DNA from: Paraburkholderia sp.
GTDB lineage: Bacteria > Pseudomonadota > Gammaproteobacteria > Burkholderiales > Burkholderiaceae
Length of the DNA: 64,000 bases
Direction: 5' to 3'
NCBI GenBank assembly: GCA_004322045.1
Contig: SCRN01000049.1
Span: 62,001 to 126,000, forward strand
Both the position numbers and the translations under genes were made by a program. The notes beneath the pieces were generated by a model. The model was given only the letters and a program-made list of their open reading frames with translations, was not told the DNA's origin and ran no database searches. Positions 52,986 through 61,507 of the stretch are shown here, one piece after another. Numbering within the stretch: position 1 is the first letter of the stretch; each line of letters starts with the position of its first letter.

Positions 52986-53741
52986 ATGTTGCAATCGCGC
53001 ATCGTCCCCGCTTTCGTCTTTGTCGCGCTCGCCCACGCGGCGCTGCTCGCCGTGCTCGCGACACACACCAACGCACCGGTTCCAAGGCAGTTGCGGTCCA
53101 CAGCCATGATGGCGCAGTTGCTCACGTCCATGCCCACGCCCAATGCGGGCCGCACGTTCGCACCGCCCGTTCCCGAGCGACCCGCTCGAACGCAGCAAAT
53201 TCAATCGGACAGCCGCGCAGCGCAACACGGCGGGCCACGGCACGCTCCCGCGCCGCGCCCCACGGTGGCTCGGCCGGAGGCCGATGCAACGCCCCACCCT
53301 GTCGCGCAAGCGGCAGCCGCGCCGCCGGCTCAAACCACACGGCAGGCCGCCGCGAACGCTAGCCCCGCGAGTGCCGCGAATACCGCTCACCAGCCCGAAT
53401 CGGCGTCCATGAACACCGCCGCAGCGTCCGCCGCGCGCGAGACGATCGCACTTGCTGCGCCCAAGCGCGTCGAGCGCGCGGACTGCCGCATCGTCAAACC
53501 GTCGTATCCCGAAGTGTCCAAGCGACGAGAAGAAACCGGGACGGCAACCGTGCGGTTCATCATCGATACGGCCGGCTCGATCGGCAACGTCACACTCGTC
53601 AAGAGCAGCGGCTTTTCACGGCTCGACGATGCAGCGATGCAAGCACTGCGGGAAAGTGCGTGCCGCCCTTACGCTGAAAACGGCGCCCCAATACGCGTCT
53701 CGTACGAACAAGCTTTCACGTTCGGGCTCGACGACGATTGA
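52986..53741 (+). CDS. TonB-family energy transducer
   Basis: A 251-residue TonB-like protein. The N-terminal helix (VPAFVFVALAHAALLAVLA) anchors it in the inner membrane; residues 45-155 are proline- and alanine-rich and would span the periplasm; the C-terminal domain contains KPSYPEVSKRREETGTATVRFIIDTAGSIGNVTLVKSSGFSRLDDAAMQALRESACRP, in parts, as in TonB C-terminal domains. It would pass proton-motive energy to outer-membrane receptors for iron complexes. No exbB/exbD is adjacent. A terminator follows. Confidence 0.85.
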   Translation: MLQSRIVPAFVFVALAHAALLAVLATHTNAPVPRQLRSTAMMAQLLTSMPTPNAGRTFAPPVPERPARTQQIQSDSRAAQHGGPRHAPAPRPTVARPEADATPHPVAQAAAAPPAQTTRQAAANASPASAANTAHQPESASMNTAAASAARETIALAAPKRVERADCRIVKPSYPEVSKRREETGTATVRFIIDTAGSIGNVTLVKSSGFSRLDDAAMQALRESACRPYAENGAPIRVSYEQAFTFGLDDD

Positions 53742-54199
53742 TCGGCGGCCGTCGCCTCGCTCGCCTGGGTGCGTTGTGAGGCCGGGCCGAATTTTTCGGC
53801 TGTCGAGCATACGATCGAGCACGATCATGCGGACAGCCCGCCACCGCGTGGCTGAGGCGAAGACATAAGGGATACAGACATAAGGGGTATGAAGTAAAAG
53901 GCCCCCATCGGGCGATGAGGGCCTTTTTTGCGCGCACGCGGCGCCTTCGGGCGGCGGGCTCGTTGGCCATCGGACTGGCTCGAGCACCGCATGCGATCGC
54001 CGTACCCTGTACGGACCACGCTTTCAGCCCTATCCGGCTCGCTATAAAAGCAGCCGTCTGGTTTCGCATTGGACGCCCCAACGCGAAGGCACTTCACTAT
54101 AGATCGGCTCGCTCGACGCTACAAGACGGTGTCCATTGAAACTACCGATCGTCAGCGCGGCTTAAATGGCAAAAACGATGCGCCCGCGCGCTCGATTCA
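53742..54199. other. Convergent intergenic region with terminator
   Basis: About 458 bases between the TonB-like gene and the LysR gene, which point at each other. It contains a short direct repeat (GACATAAGGG at about 53860-53885), the terminator at 53898-53930 and no recognisable gene. Confidence 0.5.
53898..53930 (+). terminator. Intrinsic terminator after the TonB-like gene
   Basis: AGGCCC (53899-53904) pairs with GGGCCT (53919-53924), an inner CATC/GATG extends the stem, and a T-run follows. It ends transcription of the TonB-like gene. Confidence 0.8.
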
Positions 54200-55204
54200 T
54201 CAACGGGCCGACTCGGCCACCGTCGCGGGCGCGGCCATACTCGCCAATTGCGCTGCCTTGAACTGCTCGCGAGTCGGGCATTCGGCCATTTTGTGAGTGT
54301 TCTCATCGAGCTTTTCGACGAGATAGTCGACGAATGCACGCACGGCCGGCACCATGCCCTGCCGCGATACGAACACCGCAAAAAGCTGCGGTGTCGGCAG
54401 CGTCCAGCCCGGCATGACGGGGGAAAGTTGGCCCGCGCGCAACGCCGCACCATACATCATCTCCGGCAACGCAGCGATGCCGATGCCGTCGAGCACCGCT
54501 TCTCGTATCGTCGACAAGTCAGCCGTGACGAGTCGGGGCTCGTGCTCGTGAACATGCCGGTGCCCGTCGGGCGCGATGAGGGTAAAGACGTGGCGGCCAT
54601 CCGCACTGGGCGTGTCGAGCGTATCGAAACGCCCCAAATCGGCCGGCGCAACAGGCGGCGCGTGTTGGCTCAGGAGACTGGGCGCACCGACCAGCAATTG
54701 CTGCGTCCGCCACAACGGCCGTACGACGATGTTCGCGTTGTCCGGCGGATCCGAGCGCACGCGCAGCGCCACGTCGACCGAATCTTCGTAAAGGTCGATA
54801 ACGCGATTGGTCACACGGATGGAGACGCGAACCTCGGGATAGCGCAGCAGGAATTCGGGAAGGATATTGGAGAGGATCGTCTGCGATACCGTCACGGGGA
54901 CGCTCACGCGCACGGTGCCTCGCGGCGCCGAACGTAGCTCTTGCACGGCATTCATCGCCGCTTGTGCTTCGGCAAGCATGACTTGGCAATGCCGAAAGAA
55001 GCGCTCGCCTGCCTCCGTCAGCGAAAGCTTGCGCGTGGAGCGTTGGAGCAAGCGCACGCCGATTGACGTTTCGAGTTCGGCCACGCGCCGCGACAGGCGA
55101 GATTTGGAAATGCCCAGCACGCGCTCGGCAGCCGAAAACCCACCGTGTTCGACGACTTGCGCAAAGTACATCAAGTCATTGAGATTTTGCGAATCTAGTT
55201 GCAT
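54200..55204 (-). CDS. LysR-family transcriptional regulator
   Basis: A 334-residue regulator. The N-terminal winged helix (residues 6-65) contains DLMYFAQVVEHGGFSAAERVLGISKSRLSRRVAELETSIG, in parts, of the CrgA-like LysR group; the remainder is a periplasmic-binding-like effector domain. The ATG at 55204 is used; the longer frame lacks homology. It is divergent from the pirin gene across 125 bases, which suggests that it controls pirin and itself. Confidence 0.9.
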   Translation of the reverse strand: MQLDSQNLNDLMYFAQVVEHGGFSAAERVLGISKSRLSRRVAELETSIGVRLLQRSTRKLSLTEAGERFFRHCQVMLAEAQAAMNAVQELRSAPRGTVRVSVPVTVSQTILSNILPEFLLRYPEVRVSIRVTNRVIDLYEDSVDVALRVRSDPPDNANIVVRPLWRTQQLLVGAPSLLSQHAPPVAPADLGRFDTLDTPSADGRHVFTLIAPDGHRHVHEHEPRLVTADLSTIREAVLDGIGIAALPEMMYGAALRAGQLSPVMPGWTLPTPQLFAVFVSRQGMVPAVRAFVDYLVEKLDENTHKMAECPTREQFKAAQLASMAAPATVAESAR

Positions 55205-55329
55205 GTCATCGTTCCAACGGTAGGACAATCCATTGCTGCGGCTACGGCTAAAACACGCGCGCACCGGTTCATATAATAGACCTCACCTGCTGACCCAACG
55301 CACGCGCGTTTCACCGAGGATCATCGTTC

Positions 55330-56202
55330 ATGGCCACATCCCGCACGGTCCGCCACACCATCGCGGCTGCTCGCACGGTCGAGGGAGGCGGTTTCGTCGT
55401 TCATCGGCCGTTCCCGACCCGCATGTTATCGGACTTCGATCCGTTCCTGCTGCTCGACGAAATGGGCCCCGTCGACTATGCGCCCGGCCAAGCAAAGGGT
55501 GCGCCCGATCATCCGCATCGTGGCTTCGAAACCGTCACGTACCTGCTCGAAGGCAGTTTCGCGCATCGAGATTCCGCAGGCCATCGCGGCGTGCTTCGCC
55601 CCGGCGACGTGCAGTGGATGACGGCCGGCGCCGGCGTCGTGCACAGTGAAATGCCGGACCCCGCGTTCGTTCGGACCGGCGGCCGCGTGCATGGATTGCA
55701 GTTGTGGGTGAACTTGCCGCGAAGGGACAAGATGATCGAGCCGCGCTATCAGGAAATTCCTTCAGAGCGCATCCCGACGGCGAAAAGCAGCGACGGCAAA
55801 ATCAGCGTCAGAGTCATCGCGGGCGAAGCGCTCGGTGTCAAATCGGTGATTGAAACGCGCACGCCCATCCTGTACCAACATTTCACGCTCGAGCCGGGCG
55901 CATCGATCACGCAGCCGGTGCCGAGCGCTTATCGCGTCTTCGCTTACGCGCTGAACGGAGCCGGACGCTACGGCGACGAACAGCGCGAAATCGGGGCGCA
56001 ACGGATGGTGGTGTTCGGCGATGACGGCGATGCCGTTACGCTGACCGCGGGCGCGGATCGACTCGACGTGCTGCTGATCGGCGGCGTGCCGTTGAACGAG
56101 CCGGTCGTGCGGCACGGGCCGTTCGTCATGAACACGGAAGACGAGATCCGCCAAGCCATCGTCGACTATCAAGCCGGACGGATGGGCCAGATCGCACATT
56201 GA
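55330..56202 (+). CDS. Pirin-family protein
   Basis: A 290-residue bicupin. The N-terminal cupin has the pirin metal-site motif [15 protein letters not shown] (residues about 60-74, His and Glu ligands) and [17 protein letters not shown]; the C-terminal pirin domain follows. Bacterial pirins can act as quercetinase-like dioxygenases or as redox-sensing regulators; which applies here cannot be told. It is divergent from a LysR gene, a common arrangement. Confidence 0.9.
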   Translation: MATSRTVRHTIAAARTVEGGGFVVHRPFPTRMLSDFDPFLLLDEMGPVDYAPGQAKGAPDHPHRGFETVTYLLEGSFAHRDSAGHRGVLRPGDVQWMTAGAGVVHSEMPDPAFVRTGGRVHGLQLWVNLPRRDKMIEPRYQEIPSERIPTAKSSDGKISVRVIAGEALGVKSVIETRTPILYQHFTLEPGASITQPVPSAYRVFAYALNGAGRYGDEQREIGAQRMVVFGDDGDAVTLTAGADRLDVLLIGGVPLNEPVVRHGPFVMNTEDEIRQAIVDYQAGRMGQIAH

Positions 56203-56335
56203 AGCGGCAACGGCCAGCACTGCTCGCGGACCGCACCGCGGCGCGGATGTCCGCGAATTGCGTCACAATAGCCGCTCACGCCGCCGGAACGTGCAAAGAG
56301 ATCGATCGGGCGGCGCACTTTCCAGGAGGATGTGC

Positions 56336-56761
56336 ATGAGCGAGCGCGTTGTCACGGCCACCATCGGTGCAGTTAACTATCAAGTCGATTTCGACGACGG
56401 CGCCCATCATTTATGGCACGCCGACGAACCCACTACACTGGGCGGCGGCGACCGCGCACCCACTCCGGTATCGCTCTTGCTTTCCGGATTGGGTGCATGC
56501 ACGTCCATCACGTTGAAAATGTATGCGCAGCGCAAGGGCTGGCCGCTCGAGGATGTGCAGGTGTCGTTATCGATGAAAACCGGAGACCAAGGCTCGACGA
56601 TCGATCGCCAAATCGTCTTGCAGGGTGAACTCACGGATGAGCAACGAGAGCGTCTGCTGCAAATCGCAAACGCGTGTCCCGTTCATAAGATCTTGACGCG
56701 CCCGATCGAGATCGACACGGGGCTCGTCGCCACGTTGCCCGCGATGCCCGACGACGCATAA
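56336..56761 (+). CDS. OsmC-family peroxide-resistance protein
   Basis: A 141-residue OsmC/Ohr-fold protein. The reactive cysteines expected in the family are in [27 protein letters not shown] (Cys near residue 49) and [14 protein letters not shown] (Cys near 118). The ATG at 56336 has AGGAGG six bases upstream; an ATG at 56330 would be too close to it. It probably reduces organic hydroperoxides. Confidence 0.9.
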   Translation: MSERVVTATIGAVNYQVDFDDGAHHLWHADEPTTLGGGDRAPTPVSLLLSGLGACTSITLKMYAQRKGWPLEDVQVSLSMKTGDQGSTIDRQIVLQGELTDEQRERLLQIANACPVHKILTRPIEIDTGLVATLPAMPDDA

Positions 56762-56800
56762 GCCGCCCGCCCATTGTATTGACAGCAGAAGGAAGCTCAC

Positions 56801-57283
56801 TTGAATTTCGAACACCTCGTCCAGGTCAACGATCCGCTCAACCCGCTTGCGGAAACGCTGACGCGCGAGCAGCTGTGGGAGGGTCTGGTACTGCGCGCCG
56901 AGCAACCCCAGCTCTTCGTGCTGGGACTCGACAGTTGCACGATCCTGTCGCGCACCGGCGATACGCTCGAGCGCGAGTTGCACTACGGCCATGCGACAGT
57001 GCGCGATCGCGTGACGCTTACGCCGCATGAGCGCGTGCGCTACGACATTCTCGCGACGCAAGCTTATGTTGGCGGCTCGCTCACGATGACGATCGAGCAA
57101 CCGGACGCGCTGCAACTGTTTCTGCGATTCGAGTACGAGACGACGCTGCCCACACCTGATACCGACGACGCCCGGCAAACCAGCGAGATCGTGAAATCGG
57201 CCTACCGGGAAGCCGATATCGACACCGTGCGCCTCATTCGGGAATATTCCCGCACGCCGAAACGGCCCGACGCGCTTCACTGA
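56801..57283 (+). CDS. SRPBCC/DUF1857-like protein
   Basis: A 160-residue protein starting at a TTG (56801) with AAGGAAG upstream. The sequence FEHLVQVNDPLNPLAETLTREQLWEGLVLRAEQPQLFVLGLDSC, in parts, matches DUF1857-type SRPBCC (START-like) proteins, which bind small hydrophobic ligands. Biochemical role is unknown. It follows osmC on the same strand by 39 bases and may be co-transcribed. Confidence 0.75.
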   Translation: MNFEHLVQVNDPLNPLAETLTREQLWEGLVLRAEQPQLFVLGLDSCTILSRTGDTLERELHYGHATVRDRVTLTPHERVRYDILATQAYVGGSLTMTIEQPDALQLFLRFEYETTLPTPDTDDARQTSEIVKSAYREADIDTVRLIREYSRTPKRPDALH

Positions 57284-57380
57284 AGCAGCAGGCGGCGCGG
57301 ATTACTCCGGAATACGGCCATCGCTTCCGATGGCCGCGCCCTATCAACGCGCTATCTCAATGAATTTGTTTTTTACAATC

Positions 57381-57399
57381 GCTAATGATTCTCATTTAT
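57381..57399. promoter_or_regulatory. Fur-box-like site upstream of hemP
   Basis: The core AATGATTCTCATT (57384-57396) is a perfect palindrome about its centre (AATGA/TCATT) and matches Fur operators. It lies 39 bases before the hemP start. Confidence 0.75.
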
Positions 57400-57437
57400 A
57401 ATTCGTCTTATCGAATCTACTATCAAATGCTAAGAGC

Positions 57438-57737
57438 ATGAGCGAACCCACTCGGCAGCCTGTGTTAACGTTGAGAGCGTCCACGAGCAGCTCGGCACGT
57501 CCGCGCTCGGCAAACCGATCAACATCGACTGCAGCACTCGTCACGCCGCGAACCGTCACGCATCGTGAACAACACCGTGAAACGGCAGATCAGCCTGCGC
57601 ACAGCAGGGAGAAAGCGGAACGCACGCTTTCTAGCGATCACTTATTGCAAGGCCAACCTCTCGTCTTTATCGCTCACAATGGCGAGCGGTATCAGTTGCG
57701 CCAAACGCGCCTCGGAAAGCTCATTCTGACGAAGTAA
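57438..57737 (+). CDS. hemP: Hemin uptake protein HemP/HmuP
   Basis: A 99-residue protein whose last 36 residues are the HemP/HmuP core: SDHLLQGQPLVFIAHNGERYQLRQTRLGKLILTK, in parts, including the RxLLxG-type start and the RLGKLILTK end. In Burkholderia-type bacteria HmuP activates haem-receptor transcription together with Fur. The N-terminal 60 residues are a polar, low-complexity extension. A Fur-box-like site lies directly upstream. No haem receptor gene follows in this window. Confidence 0.85.
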   Translation: MSEPTRQPVLTLRASTSSSARPRSANRSTSTAALVTPRTVTHREQHRETADQPAHSREKAERTLSSDHLLQGQPLVFIAHNGERYQLRQTRLGKLILTK

Positions 57738-58084
57738 GTACCGGGTATTGTGGGGACCACCTCCTTGAGAGGTGTTAGGCAGTAGCCAGCGCAACGGCAA
57801 GCACGCGAGTCTAGACCCCTTCGTGCGCAATTTTCAGCTACGTTGCAGCCAGCCATGCCGTTTTTTTTTGGTGAGGGCGATTTCTTATCGCTTATCGCTC
57901 GTTGTAGTCGGGCTCGGTCTCGCCCACTGCTACCCACTGCTGGGGAGCGGAGCCGCTCGCGCTTTCGCTTCTTTTACTTCTTTCGTTTCCGTTCGCCCAC
58001 CCTGCTACTCAGGCATCGGCCGCCCCCGGGCGACACGGCTGCAGCGCATCGATCGCGTTTGCGTGCAACGTCCCCCAAACATCC
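57738..58084. other. Convergent intergenic region after hemP
   Basis: About 347 bases between hemP and the iron-cluster genes. It has a short inverted repeat (CACCTC with GAGGTG near 57760-57776) and a ten-base T-run near 57858, but no gene or clear terminator stem next to that run. Confidence 0.45.
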
Positions 58085-59497
58085 CTAGCGCGTAAAGCCC
58101 CAGAACATCAACCACCACGCGCTGTCAGCCACCGCGAGCGCGGCGACGAAGCAGATCATCGCACCCACGCGGGCGACAACGCGCGACGTATACCGCCCCG
58201 TAATGCCCCATGCAAGCCGTGCGCTCCACACATTCGCGATTGCCAGTACGCCAATTCTGACGGTGGACGCCCAATCGAGCGGGACATGCTCGGCGCGCAG
58301 CAACGACAATGTCGTAGCGGACAATCCCAGGAACACACCCGTTCCGGCAACGGGGATGAGCGCCTGCGCGAGGTGGTGCAATCGCGCACGATCGAACCGG
58401 CCGAGCACACGTGTGCCCACCGCCAGCAACGCCAGCAGCGTGGTGCCGTACACGAGCGCCGTCGCCAAGATGTAGCCGATCAGCAAGGTGCCGTCGAGCC
58501 AAGAAAATACGTCGTTCTGATCGGGGTAATGCGTAAGGAGGAACCACGGGGCGTTGGTATCGAGCATCCACGTGACATCATGGTCGATGAGCCAGGTCGC
58601 GAGCCATTGCTTGAGGTCGATGAACCACGGGCTCACCGTCCAGTGAAACGCGCCGATCGCGATGCCGAGCAGACCGTACAAAATGAGCGCCGTGTCCCAG
58701 CCTTTTGCGGCATCGCGGCCAAGTTCCACGACTTCCTGCGAAGGCGAGCGCCACGACAGCGAAATCGCATCGCGATGGCCGCTGCAACGACCGCACATAT
58801 GGCAGGCCGCCGCACCCTTCATGCTTCGCAACGGGACGAGAGGCGCGCAGTTGATCGGGATGACGCGATGACCGCGCTCGCCCTCCGTGTAGGAGCGCCG
58901 CCAGGCCGCCTCGTCGACCCGATAGTGAAACGGCGCAAGACGGGCCAACAGTGAAAATACGCCATTGACGGGACACAGATAACGACACCAAATGCGCTTG
59001 TCGCGTCCATACAGGAAGCCGATCACCATCGCCGCCAGCGTGGAGCCCCCCAATACGAGCAGCACCGCCCGCGGATACTGATAGACGCTGACCATTTGGC
59101 CATAAATCGTCGTCAAGCCGAACGCGACGAATGGCCAGCCACCCCACCGCATCCACCGCGGAATCGCCCACCCCCGGCCATGACGGCTTGCGAACTCCGC
59201 CAGAGCGCCTTCCGGGCACAGCACGCCGCACCAAACGCGGCCGAGCAAGACCATCGAGAGCAACACGAACGGCCACCAGATGCCCCAAAACACGAACTGG
59301 GCCGCCAACGTCAGGTTGTTCCAGAGATGCGCGGCGTGATCGGGCAGCGGCAAGCATGCGGGCACGATGATGAGGAAGGCATAGACCGCGACGACGGTCC
59401 ATTGAATCGCGCGAATCGTTGCGCCATTGCGCTGCATCCATGCGCCGACACGGGCAAGCCGCCCGCCGCGGGGGCGGGACAATGCCGGCGTACTCAT
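58085..59497 (-). CDS. ftrD: FtrD-like 4Fe-4S membrane protein
   Basis: A 470-residue polytopic protein with iron-sulfur motifs: VWCGVLCPEG and RIWCRYLCPVNG (NosR/CcoG-like CxxxCP pairs) and CHMCGRCSGHRDAISL. About nine hydrophobic helices surround them. In FtrABCD-type ferrous iron systems FtrD probably supplies electrons for iron oxidation or reduction at the membrane. The ATG at 59497 is used; its first bases overlap the stop of ftrC (ATGA). It is the last gene of the four-gene minus-strand cluster. Confidence 0.85.
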   Translation of the reverse strand: MSTPALSRPRGGRLARVGAWMQRNGATIRAIQWTVVAVYAFLIIVPACLPLPDHAAHLWNNLTLAAQFVFWGIWWPFVLLSMVLLGRVWCGVLCPEGALAEFASRHGRGWAIPRWMRWGGWPFVAFGLTTIYGQMVSVYQYPRAVLLVLGGSTLAAMVIGFLYGRDKRIWCRYLCPVNGVFSLLARLAPFHYRVDEAAWRRSYTEGERGHRVIPINCAPLVPLRSMKGAAACHMCGRCSGHRDAISLSWRSPSQEVVELGRDAAKGWDTALILYGLLGIAIGAFHWTVSPWFIDLKQWLATWLIDHDVTWMLDTNAPWFLLTHYPDQNDVFSWLDGTLLIGYILATALVYGTTLLALLAVGTRVLGRFDRARLHHLAQALIPVAGTGVFLGLSATTLSLLRAEHVPLDWASTVRIGVLAIANVWSARLAWGITGRYTSRVVARVGAMICFVAALAVADSAWWLMFWGFTR

Positions 59498-60336
59498 GCC
59501 GTTCGCCCCGCTTGCGCGGACGGCGCGCGACCGGCGCGCCGCGCAAGCCAACCCACCACGAGCCAGTACAACGCGTAGACGATGAGGTTAGTCAGGGACG
59601 GATGCGCGCGATAGCCCGTCAGCGTTGCGACCAGCGAACCAATGGTGCTCGAATCGTCGAGGATCGCCGAACTATTCCATACCTGAGAAATGCCGAGCGG
59701 CAGGATTTCTTTGTCGATCAGCTTATCCGCGCCTGTTTGAAGCAGGCCGGCACCGAGCAGCAACAGCATGATTTCGGTGACGCGGAAAAAGCGACGCCAC
59801 GAGAAGATGCGGCCGCCCAGTTGCAGGAAGTAGAAGGTCAGCAATGCAAGACCGAGCCCTAGCGCAATGGCGAGGACGTCGCTTTCGCTCACATGTCCCG
59901 ACTGCCCGAACCCGAGCCCGTAGAGGAAGATGACCGTCTCGCTCCCTTCGCGCGCAATCGCCAAGGCGACGAGCACGGCGACTCCCCAACCGTTGCCATC
60001 GCGTGTGTGCTCCTGCAGGGAGCGCTCCATGTCGCGCTTGAGCGTGCGACCGTGATGCTTCATCCATAGCACCATCTGCACGATCAGCACGCACGCGACG
60101 AGCACCATGCCTATCTGGAAGTAATCGGCAGCGTCGCCTGACAAGAATTCGCTGAAGCCAACGAGCGCCGCACCGAGCGCCACGGCTGCCAGCATGCCGA
60201 CGCCGACACCCGCCCATAAATACGGCAACCCGCGCCGCGCGTCGGTGTCGCCATTCTTCAGCCACGCGTACAGAATGCCCACGACAAGCAAAGCCTCGAC
60301 GCTCTCGCGCCATACGACGAACAATACCTGGCCCAT
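59494..60336 (-). CDS. ftrC: FTR1-family iron permease
   Basis: A 280-residue permease with seven hydrophobic helices. Both REXXE-type iron motifs are present: VVWRESVEALLVVG in helix 1 and AREGSETVIFLYGLG in helix 4. The family takes up iron that a partner oxidises during transport. It lies between ftrB and ftrD with a four-base overlap to the latter, so the genes are translated as a unit. Confidence 0.9.
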   Translation of the reverse strand: MGQVLFVVWRESVEALLVVGILYAWLKNGDTDARRGLPYLWAGVGVGMLAAVALGAALVGFSEFLSGDAADYFQIGMVLVACVLIVQMVLWMKHHGRTLKRDMERSLQEHTRDGNGWGVAVLVALAIAREGSETVIFLYGLGFGQSGHVSESDVLAIALGLGLALLTFYFLQLGGRIFSWRRFFRVTEIMLLLLGAGLLQTGADKLIDKEILPLGISQVWNSSAILDDSSTIGSLVATLTGYRAHPSLTNLIVYALYWLVVGWLARRAGRAPSAQAGRTA

Positions 60337-60384
60337 CCGATGCCCTCCGCGCGCACGACGTTCGACGGCCGTGCGCAAAAACCG

Positions 60385-60717
60385 CTACTTCACGACGATG
60401 ACGCCTTGCGCCGCTTGATGGAAATCGTCGAAAAACTTGTATTCGCCCGGCGACTGGGGAGCGACCACCACGACCGATTCAGCGCCCGGCGCGAGGACTT
60501 TTTCCTTGCGCAGTTGGACACTTTCGAACTCGGCGGCGCCCTTGCCGGTGTTGCGCACTTCGATCCGGATACGCTTGCCTGCGGGCACCTCGATGCGCGC
60601 GGGCGTGAGCTTGCCGTCGGCCATTTCCAGTTTGACGGTAACCGCATCGTCCGCCCGCGCCGCCATGCAAGCGACGGCAAGCGAACAGGCCAACACGACT
60701 TTCAAACGCAAATTCAT
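60385..60717 (-). CDS. ftrB: FtrB-like periplasmic cupredoxin
   Basis: A 110-residue exported protein with a signal peptide (LKVVLACSLAVACMAARA). The cupredoxin_1 domain contains LTPARIEVPAGKRIRIEVRNTGKGAAEFES and the ending GEYKFFDDFHQAAQGVIVVK, in parts. It probably handles the oxidation step with FtrA before uptake through the FTR1 permease. It is the second gene of the cluster. Confidence 0.85.
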   Translation of the reverse strand: MNLRLKVVLACSLAVACMAARADDAVTVKLEMADGKLTPARIEVPAGKRIRIEVRNTGKGAAEFESVQLRKEKVLAPGAESVVVVAPQSPGEYKFFDDFHQAAQGVIVVK

Positions 60718-60748
60718 GCTTTCGCTCCCCTAACTCGAGCCATGCGGC

Positions 60749-61297
60749 TTAATAGCCGCCCTTCTTGCCGATACCGGCGAACGTGAAGTCGTACTGCAAC
60801 GTGATCGGCTTGAACCAGGGGCCCACGCCGGTTTCTTTGTCGGTATGGCGGCCAAACGCCATGTGGCCCGTTTGCATGGGCGGCTCGACGACGATCGTCA
60901 AATGATATTTGCCGGGACCGGCCAGCTTGACGTTGTCGCCGTAATGCGGGCCGTCATCGGCCACCATCGGCATCAAATCGCCCTTGATCGACTGTGCGCC
61001 ACCCGCCTTCTTCAGTTCGTAGTGAACCTGCAGATAAGGCATCCAATCGCCTTCCGCGAAACCCGTGGGATTCTTTTTGACCGCATGGATGTCGGCCTCG
61101 AGGTGAATGTCGGAATCCGACGCCTTGCGCATCATCCCTTCCGGATCCATCGTGATCGGCTGCAAGTAGACGGCGCCGATTTCCATACCGCCCTGAATCT
61201 GGGGCTTGCCGATCGGATATTCGGCCGCCGACGCGACCATTGCGGCCAAGGCCGCCACAACCGCCACGCCGCTCTTCATCCAGGTGGAACGCTGCAT
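60749..61297 (-). CDS. ftrA: FtrA/P19-type periplasmic iron-binding protein
   Basis: A 182-residue exported protein of the Tpd/P19 type with a signal peptide ending near VASAAEY. Family features include YPIGKPQIQGGMEIGAVYLQPI and DIHLEADIHAVKKNP and a C-terminal GPWFKPITLQYDFTF segment, with conserved histidines and methionines as likely metal ligands. It starts the ftrABCD-like cluster; a Fur-box-like site lies 106 bases upstream. AAAGGAG precedes the ATG. Confidence 0.88.
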   Translation of the reverse strand: MQRSTWMKSGVAVVAALAAMVASAAEYPIGKPQIQGGMEIGAVYLQPITMDPEGMMRKASDSDIHLEADIHAVKKNPTGFAEGDWMPYLQVHYELKKAGGAQSIKGDLMPMVADDGPHYGDNVKLAGPGKYHLTIVVEPPMQTGHMAFGRHTDKETGVGPWFKPITLQYDFTFAGIGKKGGY

Positions 61298-61402
61298 CGA
61301 GAACTCCTTTCTTCTTTAACTCATCGAAATATTCAACGACGCCGCGCGCTGCGCTTCGCCGTGAGCCGCCTACCCGTTCGCTGGAACACGAACACAAACG
61401 CA

Positions 61403-61421
61403 AATGCGAACGATTATCAAT
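61403..61421. promoter_or_regulatory. Fur-box-like site upstream of ftrA
   Basis: AATGCGAACGATTATCAAT, read on the minus strand as ATTGATAATCGTTCGCATT, fits the Fur consensus. It lies upstream of the iron-uptake cluster on the same strand as the genes. Confidence 0.7.
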
Positions 61422-61507
61422 AAACGGCAAGTGTACACGAATGGCATCGTTAAGACAAAGCGACCCTCGCGCGCATGGGGTCGCCCCTGCCCAGCCCGTC
61501 GAATGGG

